NCBI RefSeq assembly: GCF_000213555.1 | Contig: NZ_GL891982.1 | Coordinates: 83,890-147,889 of the forward strand | DNA: 64,000 bases | Origin: Dysgonomonas gadei ATCC BAA-286 | GTDB lineage: Bacteria; Bacteroidota; Bacteroidia; Bacteroidales; Dysgonomonadaceae | Reading direction: 5' to 3' | Shown here: piece after piece, positions 52,303 through 62,500 of the stretch | Layout of the letters: every line of letters begins with the position of its first letter | Position numbering within the stretch: the first letter of the stretch is position 1 | Translations under genes and position numbers: made by a program | Notes under the pieces: generated by a model | The model's input: the letters and a program-made list of their open reading frames with translations, nothing else | Told to the model about the DNA's origin: nothing | Databases searched by the model: none

Positions 52303-53067
52303 CTAAAAATCCATCTCCACCACTATCGGGCAATGATCCGAAAAATCTATATCGCTCAATATTGCCGCTCCATTAAGGCGGGGTCTGGCTTCTTCCGATA
52401 TGATATGATAGTCGATGCGCCAGCCCAGATTCTTCCCTCTGGCTCCAGCCCGGTAGCTCCACCAACTGTATTTATCGGGACTTTCGTCATATACACGGAA
52501 AGTATCTATCAATCCTGTAGCAATATATTCGTCGAACCATTGGCGTTCCTCAGGCAAGAACCCCGAATCTTTGGTATGACGCTCCGGATGGCTGATATCA
52601 ATTGGTTTGTGACAAATATTATAATCGCCACAGATAAGTATCTGAGGCCTTTCTTTCCGAAGTTCATTTATAAAATGGGTGAAATCGGCGAGAAATTTCA
52701 TTTTTACATCCTGACGTATATCGCCCATTGTTCCGGAAGGGATATAAACACAGATCACTGTCATATCACCATAGTCGGCACGTAGCACCCTACCCTCCCT
52801 ATCATACACAGGCATATCCATACCTGATTTCACAAAGTCCGGTTTCTTTTTTGTCAGAATACCGACTCCGCTATATCCTTTTTTCTCGGCGGAATGAAAA
52901 TAATAATGATACCCCAATGATTGAATGGTCAATACATCTATCTGTTCTTCCATCGCCTTTATCTCCTGCAAACAGAGTATATCCGGCGACTCTTTTTCCA
53001 TCCATTCGTATAACCCTTTATTTACAGCGGCACGTATACCGTTAACGTTGTATGATATTATTTTCAT
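52303..53067 (-). CDS. xthA: Exodeoxyribonuclease III (AP endonuclease)
   Basis: This 254-residue enzyme of the EEP fold cuts DNA at abasic sites in base excision repair. All landmarks are seen: MKIISYNVNGIRAA at 1-14, LCLQEIKA with the metal Glu near 32-39, VCVYIPSG near 106-113, CGDYNICHKPIDI near 145-157, a WRIDY segment near 225 and the terminal SDHCPIVVEMDF with the catalytic Asp-His. The length is typical. It is transcribed alone, with a terminator before sufC and a short spacer after mlaF. Confidence 0.95.
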   Translation of the reverse strand: MKIISYNVNGIRAAVNKGLYEWMEKESPDILCLQEIKAMEEQIDVLTIQSLGYHYYFHSAEKKGYSGVGILTKKKPDFVKSGMDMPVYDREGRVLRADYGDMTVICVYIPSGTMGDIRQDVKMKFLADFTHFINELRKERPQILICGDYNICHKPIDISHPERHTKDSGFLPEERQWFDEYIATGLIDTFRVYDESPDKYSWWSYRAGARGKNLGWRIDYHIISEEARPRLNGAAILSDIDFSDHCPIVVEMDF

Positions 53068-53153
53068 AGTTTATTGATCCAATGAATTGGCTTATTTATC
53101 AATTAGTAAATAGCATTATATCTCAATTTACTAATTTCCGAATTCCTCAATTT

Positions 53154-53927
53154 TTATGTTAGTTTTATACCTTCGTTTTCTGCAGCCTTGACTTTCTTGA
53201 ATAAATCCGAAGCAAAGACAAAATCATTGAAATCTTCGTTTGTAGAAGACATCACATCGGCACTGGTCCCCTGCCACTCCAGATTTCCCTCTTTGATATA
53301 ATTGATCCGTTCACCGATTCCCATCACCGAATTCATATCATGGGTATTGATAATCGTGGTCATATTATACTCTTTTGTGATATCGTGTATCAGGTCGTCA
53401 ATAACCAATGAAGTCTGGGGATCAAGTCCTGAATTGGGCTCATCGCAAAACAAATATTTCGGGTTGAGGGCAATTGCACGGGCAATAGCTGAACGCTTCA
53501 TCATTCCTCCACTTATTTCGGAGGGATATAAATGTCCCGAATCCGCCAGATTTACCCTCTCGAGACAAAACTGTGTACGCTTTGCCTGTTCGGCTCTGGA
53601 CATATCAGAAAACATCATCAACGGAAAGTTGACATTTTCGAATACTGTCATAGAATCAAATAATGCAGACCCCTGAAATATCATGCCCATTTCCTGACGC
53701 AATGCTTTCACTTCAGCAGTTTTCATTTTTGTAAGGTCCCGTCCATCATATAGAATCTGCCCGCTGGTAGGGCGCATCAGACCTACTAAGTTCTTGAGAA
53801 GTACAGTTTTTCCCGAACCACTCCGGCCTATGATAAGATTTGTTTTGCCTGCTTCAAATACAATGTTTATGTCTTTCAGCACTTCGCGCCCATCGAACGA
53901 CTTATCTAAGTTTTTTACTTCTATCAT
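53154..53927 (-). CDS. mlaF: Phospholipid transport ATPase MlaF-like
   Basis: The 257-residue ABC ATPase works with the MlaE permease to move phospholipids between the two membranes. It has Walker A IGRSGSGKTVLL near 33-44, Q-loop FQGSALFDSMTVFENV near 85-100, signature EISGGMMKRSAIARA near 137-151, Walker B LFCDEPNSGLDP near 159-170 and the switch His in INTHDMNSV near 193-201. The MlaF-typical C-terminal extension (TNEDFNDFVFASD) is present. Its ATG overlaps the mlaE stop by four bases. No mlaD follows in the window, unlike most mla operons. Confidence 0.92.
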   Translation of the reverse strand: MIEVKNLDKSFDGREVLKDINIVFEAGKTNLIIGRSGSGKTVLLKNLVGLMRPTSGQILYDGRDLTKMKTAEVKALRQEMGMIFQGSALFDSMTVFENVNFPLMMFSDMSRAEQAKRTQFCLERVNLADSGHLYPSEISGGMMKRSAIARAIALNPKYLFCDEPNSGLDPQTSLVIDDLIHDITKEYNMTTIINTHDMNSVMGIGERINYIKEGNLEWQGTSADVMSSTNEDFNDFVFASDLFKKVKAAENEGIKLT

Positions 53928-54670
53928 GACATCATCAATTGAGTGATTAACAAGTCCGACACGAGTACAAGTATGCTACTCATAACTACAGAATCTGTAC
54001 TGGCTTTACCCACATCCAGCGAACCTCCTCTGGCAGCATAGCCATAAAAAGACGCTACAGATGCTATGATAAAAGCAAACACAATTGTTTTTACAATCGC
54101 ATACCAGACATAGAACTCTTTAAAGAATGATTGCAAACCATATTGAAATGTATCGGCGGGCATTATCTGTCCTATTATACAAACTGCAAAACCACCAATA
54201 ACGCCAAATACCATACTTAATACCACCAGCACAGGAATAAAAGCCATTAATGCTGTGATTTTAGGAAGGATTATATAATTTGCGGAGTTTACCCCCATGA
54301 TTTCAAGGGCGTCGATCTGTTCGGTCACCTGCATAGTTCCTATTTCCGAGGCAATATTAGATCCTACTTTTCCGGCTAGTATAAGACACATGATAGTGGA
54401 CGAGAATTCCAAAATCAGAATCTCACGCGATACATATCCCACTGTATATCGTGGCATAAAAGGAGAATCTATATTCAACTTAATCTGTACTACGATTACA
54501 GCTCCAATAAAGAACGAGATAATGATAACTATCCAGATGGAATTTACCCCAAGCTTGCTCATTTCGGCAAAGAACTGACGGAAAAACACATTCCACTTCT
54601 GAGGCCGGGTAAAAACCTTTTGCATCAGAAGCGTATATCGTCCCAATTTTTCTAAAAGAGATGTCAACAT
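53924..54670 (-). CDS. mlaE: Phospholipid transport permease MlaE-like
   Basis: The 248-residue inner-membrane protein is the MlaE/YrbE permease. From ATG 54670 (MLTSLLEKLGRYTLLM) it shows the conserved NSIWIVIIISFFIGAVIVVQ near 43-62, the family segment EFSSTIMCLILAGKVGSNIASEIGTM, and three or four more hydrophobic helices to the end. A frame of 14 more codons is open to 54712 but lacks homology. It lies upstream of mlaF and overlaps it by four bases. It is divergent from the thioesterase gene. Confidence 0.92.
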   Translation of the reverse strand: MLTSLLEKLGRYTLLMQKVFTRPQKWNVFFRQFFAEMSKLGVNSIWIVIIISFFIGAVIVVQIKLNIDSPFMPRYTVGYVSREILILEFSSTIMCLILAGKVGSNIASEIGTMQVTEQIDALEIMGVNSANYIILPKITALMAFIPVLVVLSMVFGVIGGFAVCIIGQIMPADTFQYGLQSFFKEFYVWYAIVKTIVFAFIIASVASFYGYAARGGSLDVGKASTDSVVMSSILVLVSDLLITQLMMS

Positions 54671-54805
54671 ATATTGATTATTTCTTTGTGCAATAATATA
54701 AAACTCCGACAAAGATACATTTTTTTAATAAATGTAAGTTTGTATCATTCTAAAAATTCCCTAAACATAGGCTATTGAAGAGAGTTCAATTTTATAATAA
54801 TATCA

Positions 54806-54813
54806 TAACTTTG
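54806..54813 (+). promoter_or_regulatory. -7 box for thioesterase gene
   Basis: TAACTTTG fits TAnnTTTG; it lies inside the longest frame and supports a start at 54826 or 54835. Confidence 0.6.
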
Positions 54814-54825
54814 CAGAAAAACAAG

Positions 54826-55266
54826 ATGAATATTATGGATGAAATATCATTTAAGCATACCATTCCACTACAACTGAGAGCTAATGACATTGATCGGTTC
54901 GGACATATCAACAATGCAGTTTATTTTACTTTCTACGATTTGGGAAAAACTAATTATATTGAAACTATTTGCCCGAATGTGAATTGGGAAGAAGAAGCTA
55001 TTGTTGTGGTTGAAATCAATGTAGTGTTTAAATCTCAGATATTTGGCACCGACCATATCGCAACACAAACCGCGGTAACTGCTATTGGTACAAAAAGCTT
55101 TGAACTGGCTCAACGTGTTATTGATGTTAGTACCGGGGAAGAAAAATGTTTTTGTCGGTCAACAATGGTTACTTACGACTTGATTCAGCATAAGTCCAAG
55201 CCGGTACCACAAGATTGGGTAGAAGCTATTTGCAACTTTGAAGGAAAAGATTTAAGAAAAAAGTGA
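54826..55266 (+). CDS. Acyl-CoA thioesterase, 4HBT hotdog fold
   Basis: From ATG 54826 the product has 146 residues with the hotdog fold of the 4-hydroxybenzoyl-CoA thioesterase family. The active-site pattern is RANDIDRFGHINNAVYFTFY near 16-35 (catalytic Asp, then GHxNN), followed by VVEINVVFKSQIFGTDHIATQT. It likely hydrolyses acyl-CoA or acyl-ACP thioesters. A longer frame to 54775 would include the promoter, so it is rejected; the second ATG at 54835 is an alternative. It is divergent from mlaE. No downstream partner is on the same strand. Confidence 0.88.
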   Translation: MNIMDEISFKHTIPLQLRANDIDRFGHINNAVYFTFYDLGKTNYIETICPNVNWEEEAIVVVEINVVFKSQIFGTDHIATQTAVTAIGTKSFELAQRVIDVSTGEEKCFCRSTMVTYDLIQHKSKPVPQDWVEAICNFEGKDLRKK

Positions 55267-55421
55267 TTTCTCAAATACACTACTTCCTATACATGCATGA
55301 TAGTATTAATTTAAACGGACTCAATGACAACAATCTGATAAATAATAATGAGTAACCTCTTAAATATTCGGACTGTTACCACTTCACTATAATCATTTAA
55401 CAAAAAAAGGAAATTAATATT

Positions 55422-55663
55422 TTAATTACGCTTCTTTTCTTGTTCTTTGTATAGGTCTATTTGTTTATCTATCGACTTGCCTATTCTTGAATCGAAATCT
55501 TCAGGAACATTAATTTATCGCAGTGAATTACACAGTAGTCGCAATTGTCAATACATTTTCTATCACAATCAGTATAATTACACCTATCTAGACCCAGCAT
55601 AGATTCAAGGACTATGCATGAATTAAGTAAAACTGCAAATGTTAGTGTTAAAATTATTTTCAT
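55422..55663 (-). pseudogene. Cys-rich small lipoprotein gene with apparent one-base frameshift
   Basis: Starting at 55663 the frame codes MKIILTLTFAVLLNSC, a lipoprotein signal, then a Cys-rich stretch (CNYTDCDRKCIDNCDYC). At about 55514-55516 the frame passes into an unrelated tail (TTAATG...) and stops at 55481. In the frame reached by adding one A in the run at GATAAATTAATG, the reading continues as INVPEDFDSRIGKSIDKQID... to a stop at 55422-55424, a plausible charged C terminus, giving 80 residues in all. This looks like a one-base loss in an A run: a pseudogene, a phase-variable site or a sequencing error. The gene follows the toxin/immunity pair on the same strand. Confidence 0.55.
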
Positions 55664-55830
55664 CGGTAAATATTAAAAAAACAGAAATAATAAAATATTT
55701 TGAATTGGCTCTTATGACCAAAAGAAAATTAGATAAACAATCCTGCCGATAATGACACCGGCAGGATAAATAATCTATATATTGCTATGCAAGACACAGT
55801 TTACAAAATCGTGGCAACAGGAAATAACAA

Positions 55831-56142
55831 TTAATCATATATATAGAAAGTTCCCCATTGAATATTTTCTGTCTGCAAAGCAATTTCTGCTAAATTATTT
55901 AAGTTATCACCATATGTTTTTTTAAAGTCAAAAGGTTCTATATCCTCCAAATTCTCTAAAACATAGCCAAATTCTAATAATTTAAACCTTACCTTTTCTT
56001 TAAATTCTTTTTTTGTTTTTGCAACAAAAAGTACATTGAAAACAGCACCTTTAGCTCCATTTAAATCATTATTATCTATAAATGGCGCTACTGTTGCAAG
56101 AGCTAGCCATAATTTTTTATTCTGGATATTCATAATGTACAT
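55831..56142 (-). CDS. Small protein overlapping rhs gene, probable immunity protein
   Basis: The 103-residue product (alternative ATG three codons later, at 56133) has no signal peptide, so it is cytoplasmic. It is amphipathic and mildly acidic, with segments KLWLALATVAPFIDNND, AKTKKEFKEKVRFKLLEFGY, NLNNLAEIALQ and a C terminus TENIQWGTFYIYD. No family recognised. Its start lies inside the last codons of the Rhs gene (overlap about 26 bases, stop of rhs at 56117), the normal position for an immunity gene cognate to an Rhs C-terminal toxin. The immunity role is inferred from position only. Confidence 0.65.
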   Translation of the reverse strand: MYIMNIQNKKLWLALATVAPFIDNNDLNGAKGAVFNVLFVAKTKKEFKEKVRFKLLEFGYVLENLEDIEPFDFKKTYGDNLNNLAEIALQTENIQWGTFYIYD

Positions 56143-59100
56143 TATTGCTTATTTTTCCCGCATTTGAACCATAATCTTTTGATTTTTTACCTTTTCCTTC
56201 CACTCCAGAACCATTATGAAAATGTTTACCTCCTTTTTGATCCTTTGTATGTTTAGGAGGAGTTCCTTTTGCTCCATTTGATTTGTCATTTCGGGCAGCA
56301 TCTTTTGCCTCTTTTTGTGAGGATTTACGAATTGTATGCACCATCGGCTTGCCACTAGGTCCCAATTTTTGTCCAGTCTTTGGATCCACTCTTTTACCTG
56401 CACTAATAATCTCATCCCCAATCTGTTTCCCGACTTGTTTTTCGACTTCTTTTGCTACTTGCTTCTCAGCTTGTTTTCCTGTTTCTTTAATAAATTGTTT
56501 TCCGACCGTACCAGATAGCGTACTTGCTCCAGATCCTCCAGGTAATGGAACAAGAATACCTAGATTATTCATATTGTAATTATCTCTCGCTTCCTGTATT
56601 TGGGATCCATCGGAAGGGTTTCCCGTAGGAGCTACTACCGCATCAGAATTGAGAAATAATGCAACAAATATTATTATGGGAACTATAGGAAATTCTCCAT
56701 CAGGGTCTATAAATTTTATAGGATTGTTATAACAATATGTATATGGAGACCAAGAATAGAACTTCTCCGCCAATGGATCTACCGTACTAAATCTCCCTAT
56801 ACCCGGCTCATAAAACCTCGCACTATAATCATACATATTCAACCCATGCATCTGATCCAGCTCTTTACCATTATACTTGTAAGGCTGTAAACCCTGTTCA
56901 GCTTTCGTATTCTCAGCAAAAGCCATACCGAATGGATAGTAATGATTACGTTGGATTACCGTTCCACTTGCATTTATAACAACACGGTTGTTTCCTAAAT
57001 GATCGGTCAGGTAATAGTAATATACTCCGTTTTCGATATATCCCCCCTCAACCTGTATACGGGTCTTATTGATTACTGAAGAACCTGTCTTGGTGGTTTC
57101 ATAAATGATATTACCTACATAATCGGTATTCTTATAATCAGCTAGTCCATCATTGATCGGAGTGGTAGTGCCTATAGGTGAAGCATTCAGGCTGGGATCA
57201 TAACGCTGCTCTGTTTTCAACTTCACGCCTGAAGCCGAATAGGTGTAATAGTTCTTGGCCTTGGCTATCGGACTGTTTATCACCATCTGACGTGGTAAAT
57301 TTAACGAATTATACTGGATTTCCGATATACCTTTGTTCAAATCTTTATTCATCGCACCATTGGCATTGTAGGTGTACTCGGTAGCCACATTGCTGTAGTT
57401 TTTGAAATCGGCAGACTCGGTCAGGGTGATATTGGCAACGGCATCATTAGCTGCCAGCAACTGATTGCCTGTATGGGTCATGGTCAAGTTATCGATCAGC
57501 CCGTAAGTCGAAGCTGCCGTTTTTCCGTATCGTTGCAGTGTCTTCATATTGCCATGTTTGTCGTATATGTAGGCTGCCTTGAAGTTCGTATTGGCTGTAC
57601 CATTAATTAAATAGTTAGCTACCGTCAGCCGCGATAGATTGTCGTAAGTAAAAGTATAACCTCTTAGCATGGTTTCTCCTTGCACTAACCAGTTCATAGC
57701 CGAAATATTACCGTTATATTGTTTGGTACTACTGCCATACGATTCGTTGTAATACAATGTTTGACTAAATAATGGACTAGTTATGGATTTAGTCCACGAA
57801 CGCACATTATAAGCATAGGTTGCCAATGTACCAGCCACTCCTCCTTTCTTATTGGTCTTTAGCCTTCCCAATTCGTCATAGGTATTCTCCGCGAGTGTTA
57901 CCTGAGGTTTTACCGTTGTGCCGTCTGTCAGCTGGTGGGTAGTGGTCAATAACCTGCCTGCATGGTCATAAGTATAAGTATAGACTTCTGTCTGGGTATT
58001 CTTGCCTGTGGCGGAGTGTATATGCTTCCTTTGCGTCGGTTGTCCTGTGAAGTTATAGGCAATGTATTCCTTTTCAATTCCTCCCGTCAGATGGCTGTTC
58101 GATTTGGTTTGAATCAGTTGTTTTTTAGTATCATAGTACATCACAGAATAGAGATAAGCCGTTGATACAGTACCGTCAAAATTCATCTGTGCTGTCAATG
58201 TGCCTGTCAGCATCCCTTTGTTTTTATACTTATTAGCATCGGTATAGTCTGTACCATACCATGTGCCATAACCTGCTTCAGCTATATATTTGAAATTGTT
58301 ATCTGTATTTTCAGGTATAGTATTCAAACCCATGAACTCATAATTGTCGTAGTAGTTGGCAGATAAAATAGTCGGATTAGTTATGGTCACGCCTATAATA
58401 GTATAACCTTTATATGCATTGTTGGCTTTCGCCCACGTCGCATTTACAACCATAGTTCCCAAAGGATTCGTTGTATAATCAAATATATTCTTCGCAGTAC
58501 CCGTTAGTACTGTTCTGCCGAGCGCATCAGGGATGCTAAAAAGCCACTCTCCTTTGGTACGTTGCTCGCCGTCCTGAGTGAATATCAGGCGGTCAGCCTT
58601 GTCGTAGACATAATATACCCATTCGCAGCCCGGTATTTTCTTTGCTATGCAGCGGTTGCGGGTGTCGTATTTATATAGGTAGGCATACTGCTTCAGAGTC
58701 GCATCTGTTTCCAACCATGCTGACGAACTCAGCAGTCTGTCCGATGCTTCGGGTGGAAGAACTGCCCGGAGATTGCCGTAGCTATCATAAATATAATTGG
58801 TATCATACACGCCTCCCGCATTTATTTGACGTGTCAATATTACTTGTCCTAACTTATCTTTGAACTCATAAGATATATTTCCATTTTCATCGCTCAACCG
58901 AGTAACATACAGCTCGTTCGCATTATAGTTGGCAGTCCGTGATAAACTGATGGTTTTTACATCATCAACAGTTTTATATAAGCCACATGCTAGGGAATCA
59001 GCAGCAACGAAAATTGTAGTTCCAGTACGGCTTTTATTAGTCAGGTATCCGGTTCTTACAGCTTTTTTATCACTTCTCCATTCTTTACCCGGACCATATT

Positions 59101-59497
59101 GTTCCAGTACACGGTTAAGTGGTGAGGCTTCATAGACAGGCTTGCTGTAGGCCGAATCATTAGCGTAAGTAGCCATTGCTTTTGCTTTATAAGAGACTAA
59201 AGGCATATAAGCTCCATTATTACTAGTCGCAACTGCTGGTAGCCAATTATTTGCTTCACGTCCGAAGGCATCATATTCCTGATAGGTGACCAGATCGGCG
59301 GCATTGGGAGTGATACCCCGTTCTACGGTTTGCATGGGGCGGCCTAGGCCGTCGAAGTATTGGATCTGATCTAAATAATTACTTTGATTTTCTTTGGTAT
59401 AAGTACGCGTACGAACATAGTTTTGATCTGCTGATTGGGAATAAGTCCCCAGACTTATACATAAATATATATATAATAGTATTTTCTTCATAGCCAT
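56117..59497 (-). CDS. Rhs protein with DUF6443 N terminus and variable toxin-like C terminus
   Basis: The 1126-residue protein has a signal peptide (about 1-20, ending GTYSQ), a DUF6443 region (near 25-150, YLDQIQYFDGLGRPMQTVE), many YD repeats, and the Rhs core end: YYYLTDHLGNNRVV, YYPFGMAFAE, ARFYEPGIGRFSTVDPLAE and NPIKFIDPDG near 925-934. Beyond it lie 192 different residues: a hydrophobic stretch (935-950), a KQ-rich helical linker (about 1000-1025) and a basic, Gly/His-rich domain of about 80 residues with KEAKDAARND, KHTKD, GGKHFH (His 1092, 1094) and a terminal VHYEYPE. This layout is that of a polymorphic toxin; the C terminus resembles small His-rich nuclease-type domains I have seen on Rhs proteins, but its activity is unproven. 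Confidence 0.85.
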   Translation of the reverse strand: MAMKKILLYIYLCISLGTYSQSADQNYVRTRTYTKENQSNYLDQIQYFDGLGRPMQTVERGITPNAADLVTYQEYDAFGREANNWLPAVATSNNGAYMPLVSYKAKAMATYANDSAYSKPVYEASPLNRVLEQYGPGKEWRSDKKAVRTGYLTNKSRTGTTIFVAADSLACGLYKTVDDVKTISLSRTANYNANELYVTRLSDENGNISYEFKDKLGQVILTRQINAGGVYDTNYIYDSYGNLRAVLPPEASDRLLSSSAWLETDATLKQYAYLYKYDTRNRCIAKKIPGCEWVYYVYDKADRLIFTQDGEQRTKGEWLFSIPDALGRTVLTGTAKNIFDYTTNPLGTMVVNATWAKANNAYKGYTIIGVTITNPTILSANYYDNYEFMGLNTIPENTDNNFKYIAEAGYGTWYGTDYTDANKYKNKGMLTGTLTAQMNFDGTVSTAYLYSVMYYDTKKQLIQTKSNSHLTGGIEKEYIAYNFTGQPTQRKHIHSATGKNTQTEVYTYTYDHAGRLLTTTHQLTDGTTVKPQVTLAENTYDELGRLKTNKKGGVAGTLATYAYNVRSWTKSITSPLFSQTLYYNESYGSSTKQYNGNISAMNWLVQGETMLRGYTFTYDNLSRLTVANYLINGTANTNFKAAYIYDKHGNMKTLQRYGKTAASTYGLIDNLTMTHTGNQLLAANDAVANITLTESADFKNYSNVATEYTYNANGAMNKDLNKGISEIQYNSLNLPRQMVINSPIAKAKNYYTYSASGVKLKTEQRYDPSLNASPIGTTTPINDGLADYKNTDYVGNIIYETTKTGSSVINKTRIQVEGGYIENGVYYYYLTDHLGNNRVVINASGTVIQRNHYYPFGMAFAENTKAEQGLQPYKYNGKELDQMHGLNMYDYSARFYEPGIGRFSTVDPLAEKFYSWSPYTYCYNNPIKFIDPDGEFPIVPIIIFVALFLNSDAVVAPTGNPSDGSQIQEARDNYNMNNLGILVPLPGGSGASTLSGTVGKQFIKETGKQAEKQVAKEVEKQVGKQIGDEIISAGKRVDPKTGQKLGPSGKPMVHTIRKSSQKEAKDAARNDKSNGAKGTPPKHTKDQKGGKHFHNGSGVEGKGKKSKDYGSNAGKISNNVHYEYPE

Positions 59498-59504
59498 TTA
59501 TTTT

Positions 59505-62500
59505 TTATTGCATCATATAAACAGATATACTTTTATTACTTCCTATCTCTGCTTTTACATCGTTCACACTTATTATTTCTATAGAAGCTGACACGCCCAT
59601 AATATTAGGCTTCATAATATCTAAACCAATCACTACATCATGATTCCCTGCACCCAATGTAATTGTTTTTTCAGATGTTTTTACTTCATTTTGATTGCCT
59701 AATAAAGAAAAGCTTTGATTCCCAATTCTAAAGGTTGCGCCACAACCATCTATAGGTATAGCGATCCTAGCTCTAGGCAGGGCGCCAAATAGTTCTGCTT
59801 TAAAAGTGATCGTCTGAGTTTTAGACAAAGATATCTTTGCTGTTGCAACCCCCGTTGTATTATTTGTCTGTATATCTGAGAATTGAATCGCGCCATCTTC
59901 AGTTATAGGTGGCTCCACAGGCGATATTGGTGGTTCTATAGGAGGCATTGATATCCCCCCGTTATATTGATAATCGTATTCCTGAACAGTTTTCCCGTCT
60001 ACATCGTTGGCACGTTTCAAGCGGTCGAAAGCATCGTATTCATAAGTAATGGTGGAGCCAGATGGGTCGGTAGTTGTCAGTATGCCGACAAGGGGCTTAT
60101 AGGTATAGGTGGTGATATGGGCATTCTTAAGAACTGCCGTATTCTTCCGCAAATCATTTATAGCTTTCATGTCAGCTTCGGATGGCATTATTGCAGTGGA
60201 AACTCGATCTATCAAAACTTTACCCAATACTGTTTCTACATCCTGATAGGTGGCATTTTTGATCTCGGCAATTGGGTATTGGCCGGAGTAAGACCAAAGA
60301 AAGACTGTAGGGCTTACTGAACGTGCTAAAAGTTCAACGATATTGTATTTTGCATCACGCTTCATCTTTACTTCAGTCTCTTCTGCCAACGTTCCATATT
60401 TTATACGAACACTATCCAATGATAGAAAAGAAAAACCTATAGGTACGGATGGAGTGCTACTATATTTATTTATTTGTTTATAAATAACAGTATTATCTAT
60501 TTTTTCTTCTTTCGTATCAAATTGCAGTTCCTTGGTTATTGCGGGAGGATAGGTGATATTAGTTATCTTTTTCTTACCATTGTTCAGTGCTGTCGTTATT
60601 TGGGTAGGACGACAACTGGCCAGGTCATTATAAACATATTCACTTTTTTGCCGAACTGGGCTGGCTCCGTAATAGTTGGTACTTACGGTACTATCCATCT
60701 TACACCATTCGGAATAGTAGGTATAATCATAGGGAATATATAAATGTTCTAATAAATATATTCCTTCATGACCCGCCGGACATAGCCCTACTGATGAGAT
60801 GTGGGTACCCTGTTTTACTTTTAATCCGCGACTCGATCGGTTTACTCCCCTGTGATTACTGTAATAATTAGTCGTCTCATTTATTAGATTATTCTCACTG
60901 TCATAAATACTTTCTTTTAATAATTGGCCGCGCAATGATGAATTGGAGATGACAGGTAATTCACTATCCAATTGTTGATCCAAATATGTTTTAAATTCAT
61001 ACTTGGTAATCCCATTATTTTTATTATCCGGTCCCAGTTTTTGCACCTGTACATATTGATAACTCAGATTATTCGAATAGATTCCTGTAGTCGGATTATC
61101 ATAATATAAATGAGTTTCAGTATATTCATTCGTATAATCAGGATCGAGATAACCTGGATTTTTATAGACGCATCCTACACTTTTTGTATGCTTTGAGAGC
61201 AAAACATCTGCCGTATTAGTTATATATCCGCTGGATTTATTTGGATTATCCGGAATTGTATAAGTGAATTTGCTCCTATCCAGGAACTTTCCATCTGCAT
61301 CATAATTGGTTATTGCCTTAATCCGCAAACCGCCATAAGGATAATTATACTTATCAGTATTAGGATCGTAATTGTTATAAGTAAATCCGAGATAGGCAGT
61401 TACATTAGAACAATTAGTCATAACTCTTACAGAATATGTGTGGTTAGCTTGTAGGCTAATTACTTCATTAATAGAAATGGTAGTATATTTACTTAAAGAT
61501 TTACTCAGCCATACTCTTCCTGAAGTTAGGTCTGTAAACGTGATACTTCCCCAATCATATTTTTCATGTTGGAAATCAGTTGTATTGATTAACTTTATTA
61601 ACCCTGATACATTTATACTTTGATCCACATAATTTGTAAAAGTTATATAATTATCTTCTTTATGGGGAGGATGATTGTCGGAGCATGTGATATCGCTACT
61701 TCCAGCCACCCTAACCGATTCTTCTTTTGTATATTGCCTGTCATATATCGGCTGTGCCGATCCGTAACGATGATTTTCCCATGTAAAAACTGTTCTTCCT
61801 TTGGTCGGGTATACTACCGAGATAAGAGTTCCGGCCTTTGTATATGATTCCACAACATTTTTATTGGCTCCTCCAAATGAGATAATTTCTCCTCCTCTAG
61901 TGAGAATATTATAGCGTGGTATTGGAGTTATGTTCATACTACCATTGTAATATTCGCAATAATCATATGAATAGCTGCCCTTATCAGGTAAAGGAGTCGT
62001 ATCATATTCAAATTTAGCAACCTGTTTGCTTTCACCCTTAGAGACTTCATCAACGCCACTTAAAAACAGCCGGTTTTCTCTGTAGAAATAATTGAGCTGA
62101 AAGTATTTGACTGGTTCATATAAACCATTTTCCTGTATGCGTTCTATAAGGATTCTATCCAGTTTTTGAATTGGAGCCGAACCGTCATTGTTTGTTATAT
62201 CAGTTCGCGGTGATAATATAAATGTCGCCCGGCCTCCTTCAAAATAAATATATTGAGGCTTTGTACTTTCTATTTTCATCCCGAGGATTGTTTTTTGTAA
62301 AGGAATAGTATGATTAATATTAGATTCTGAATACCAAGGTGCAGATATATCAATATAAGAATGATAATAACCTTGATACATCGAAGCCTTATCGGGTACA
62401 TAATTACCATCGGTTTGATATTCATAAGTAATGGTGTGATTATGAGGAGATGTTATTTTTTCGACGCCCCATGCCGATGTATAACGAGATATCACATGTT

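Noticed and set aside
55741..55766. TCCTGCCG/CGGCAGGA hairpin as a terminator of the immunity gene
   Set aside because: The stem is only 8 bp with a 10-base loop and no clear T run on the minus strand; too weak to list.
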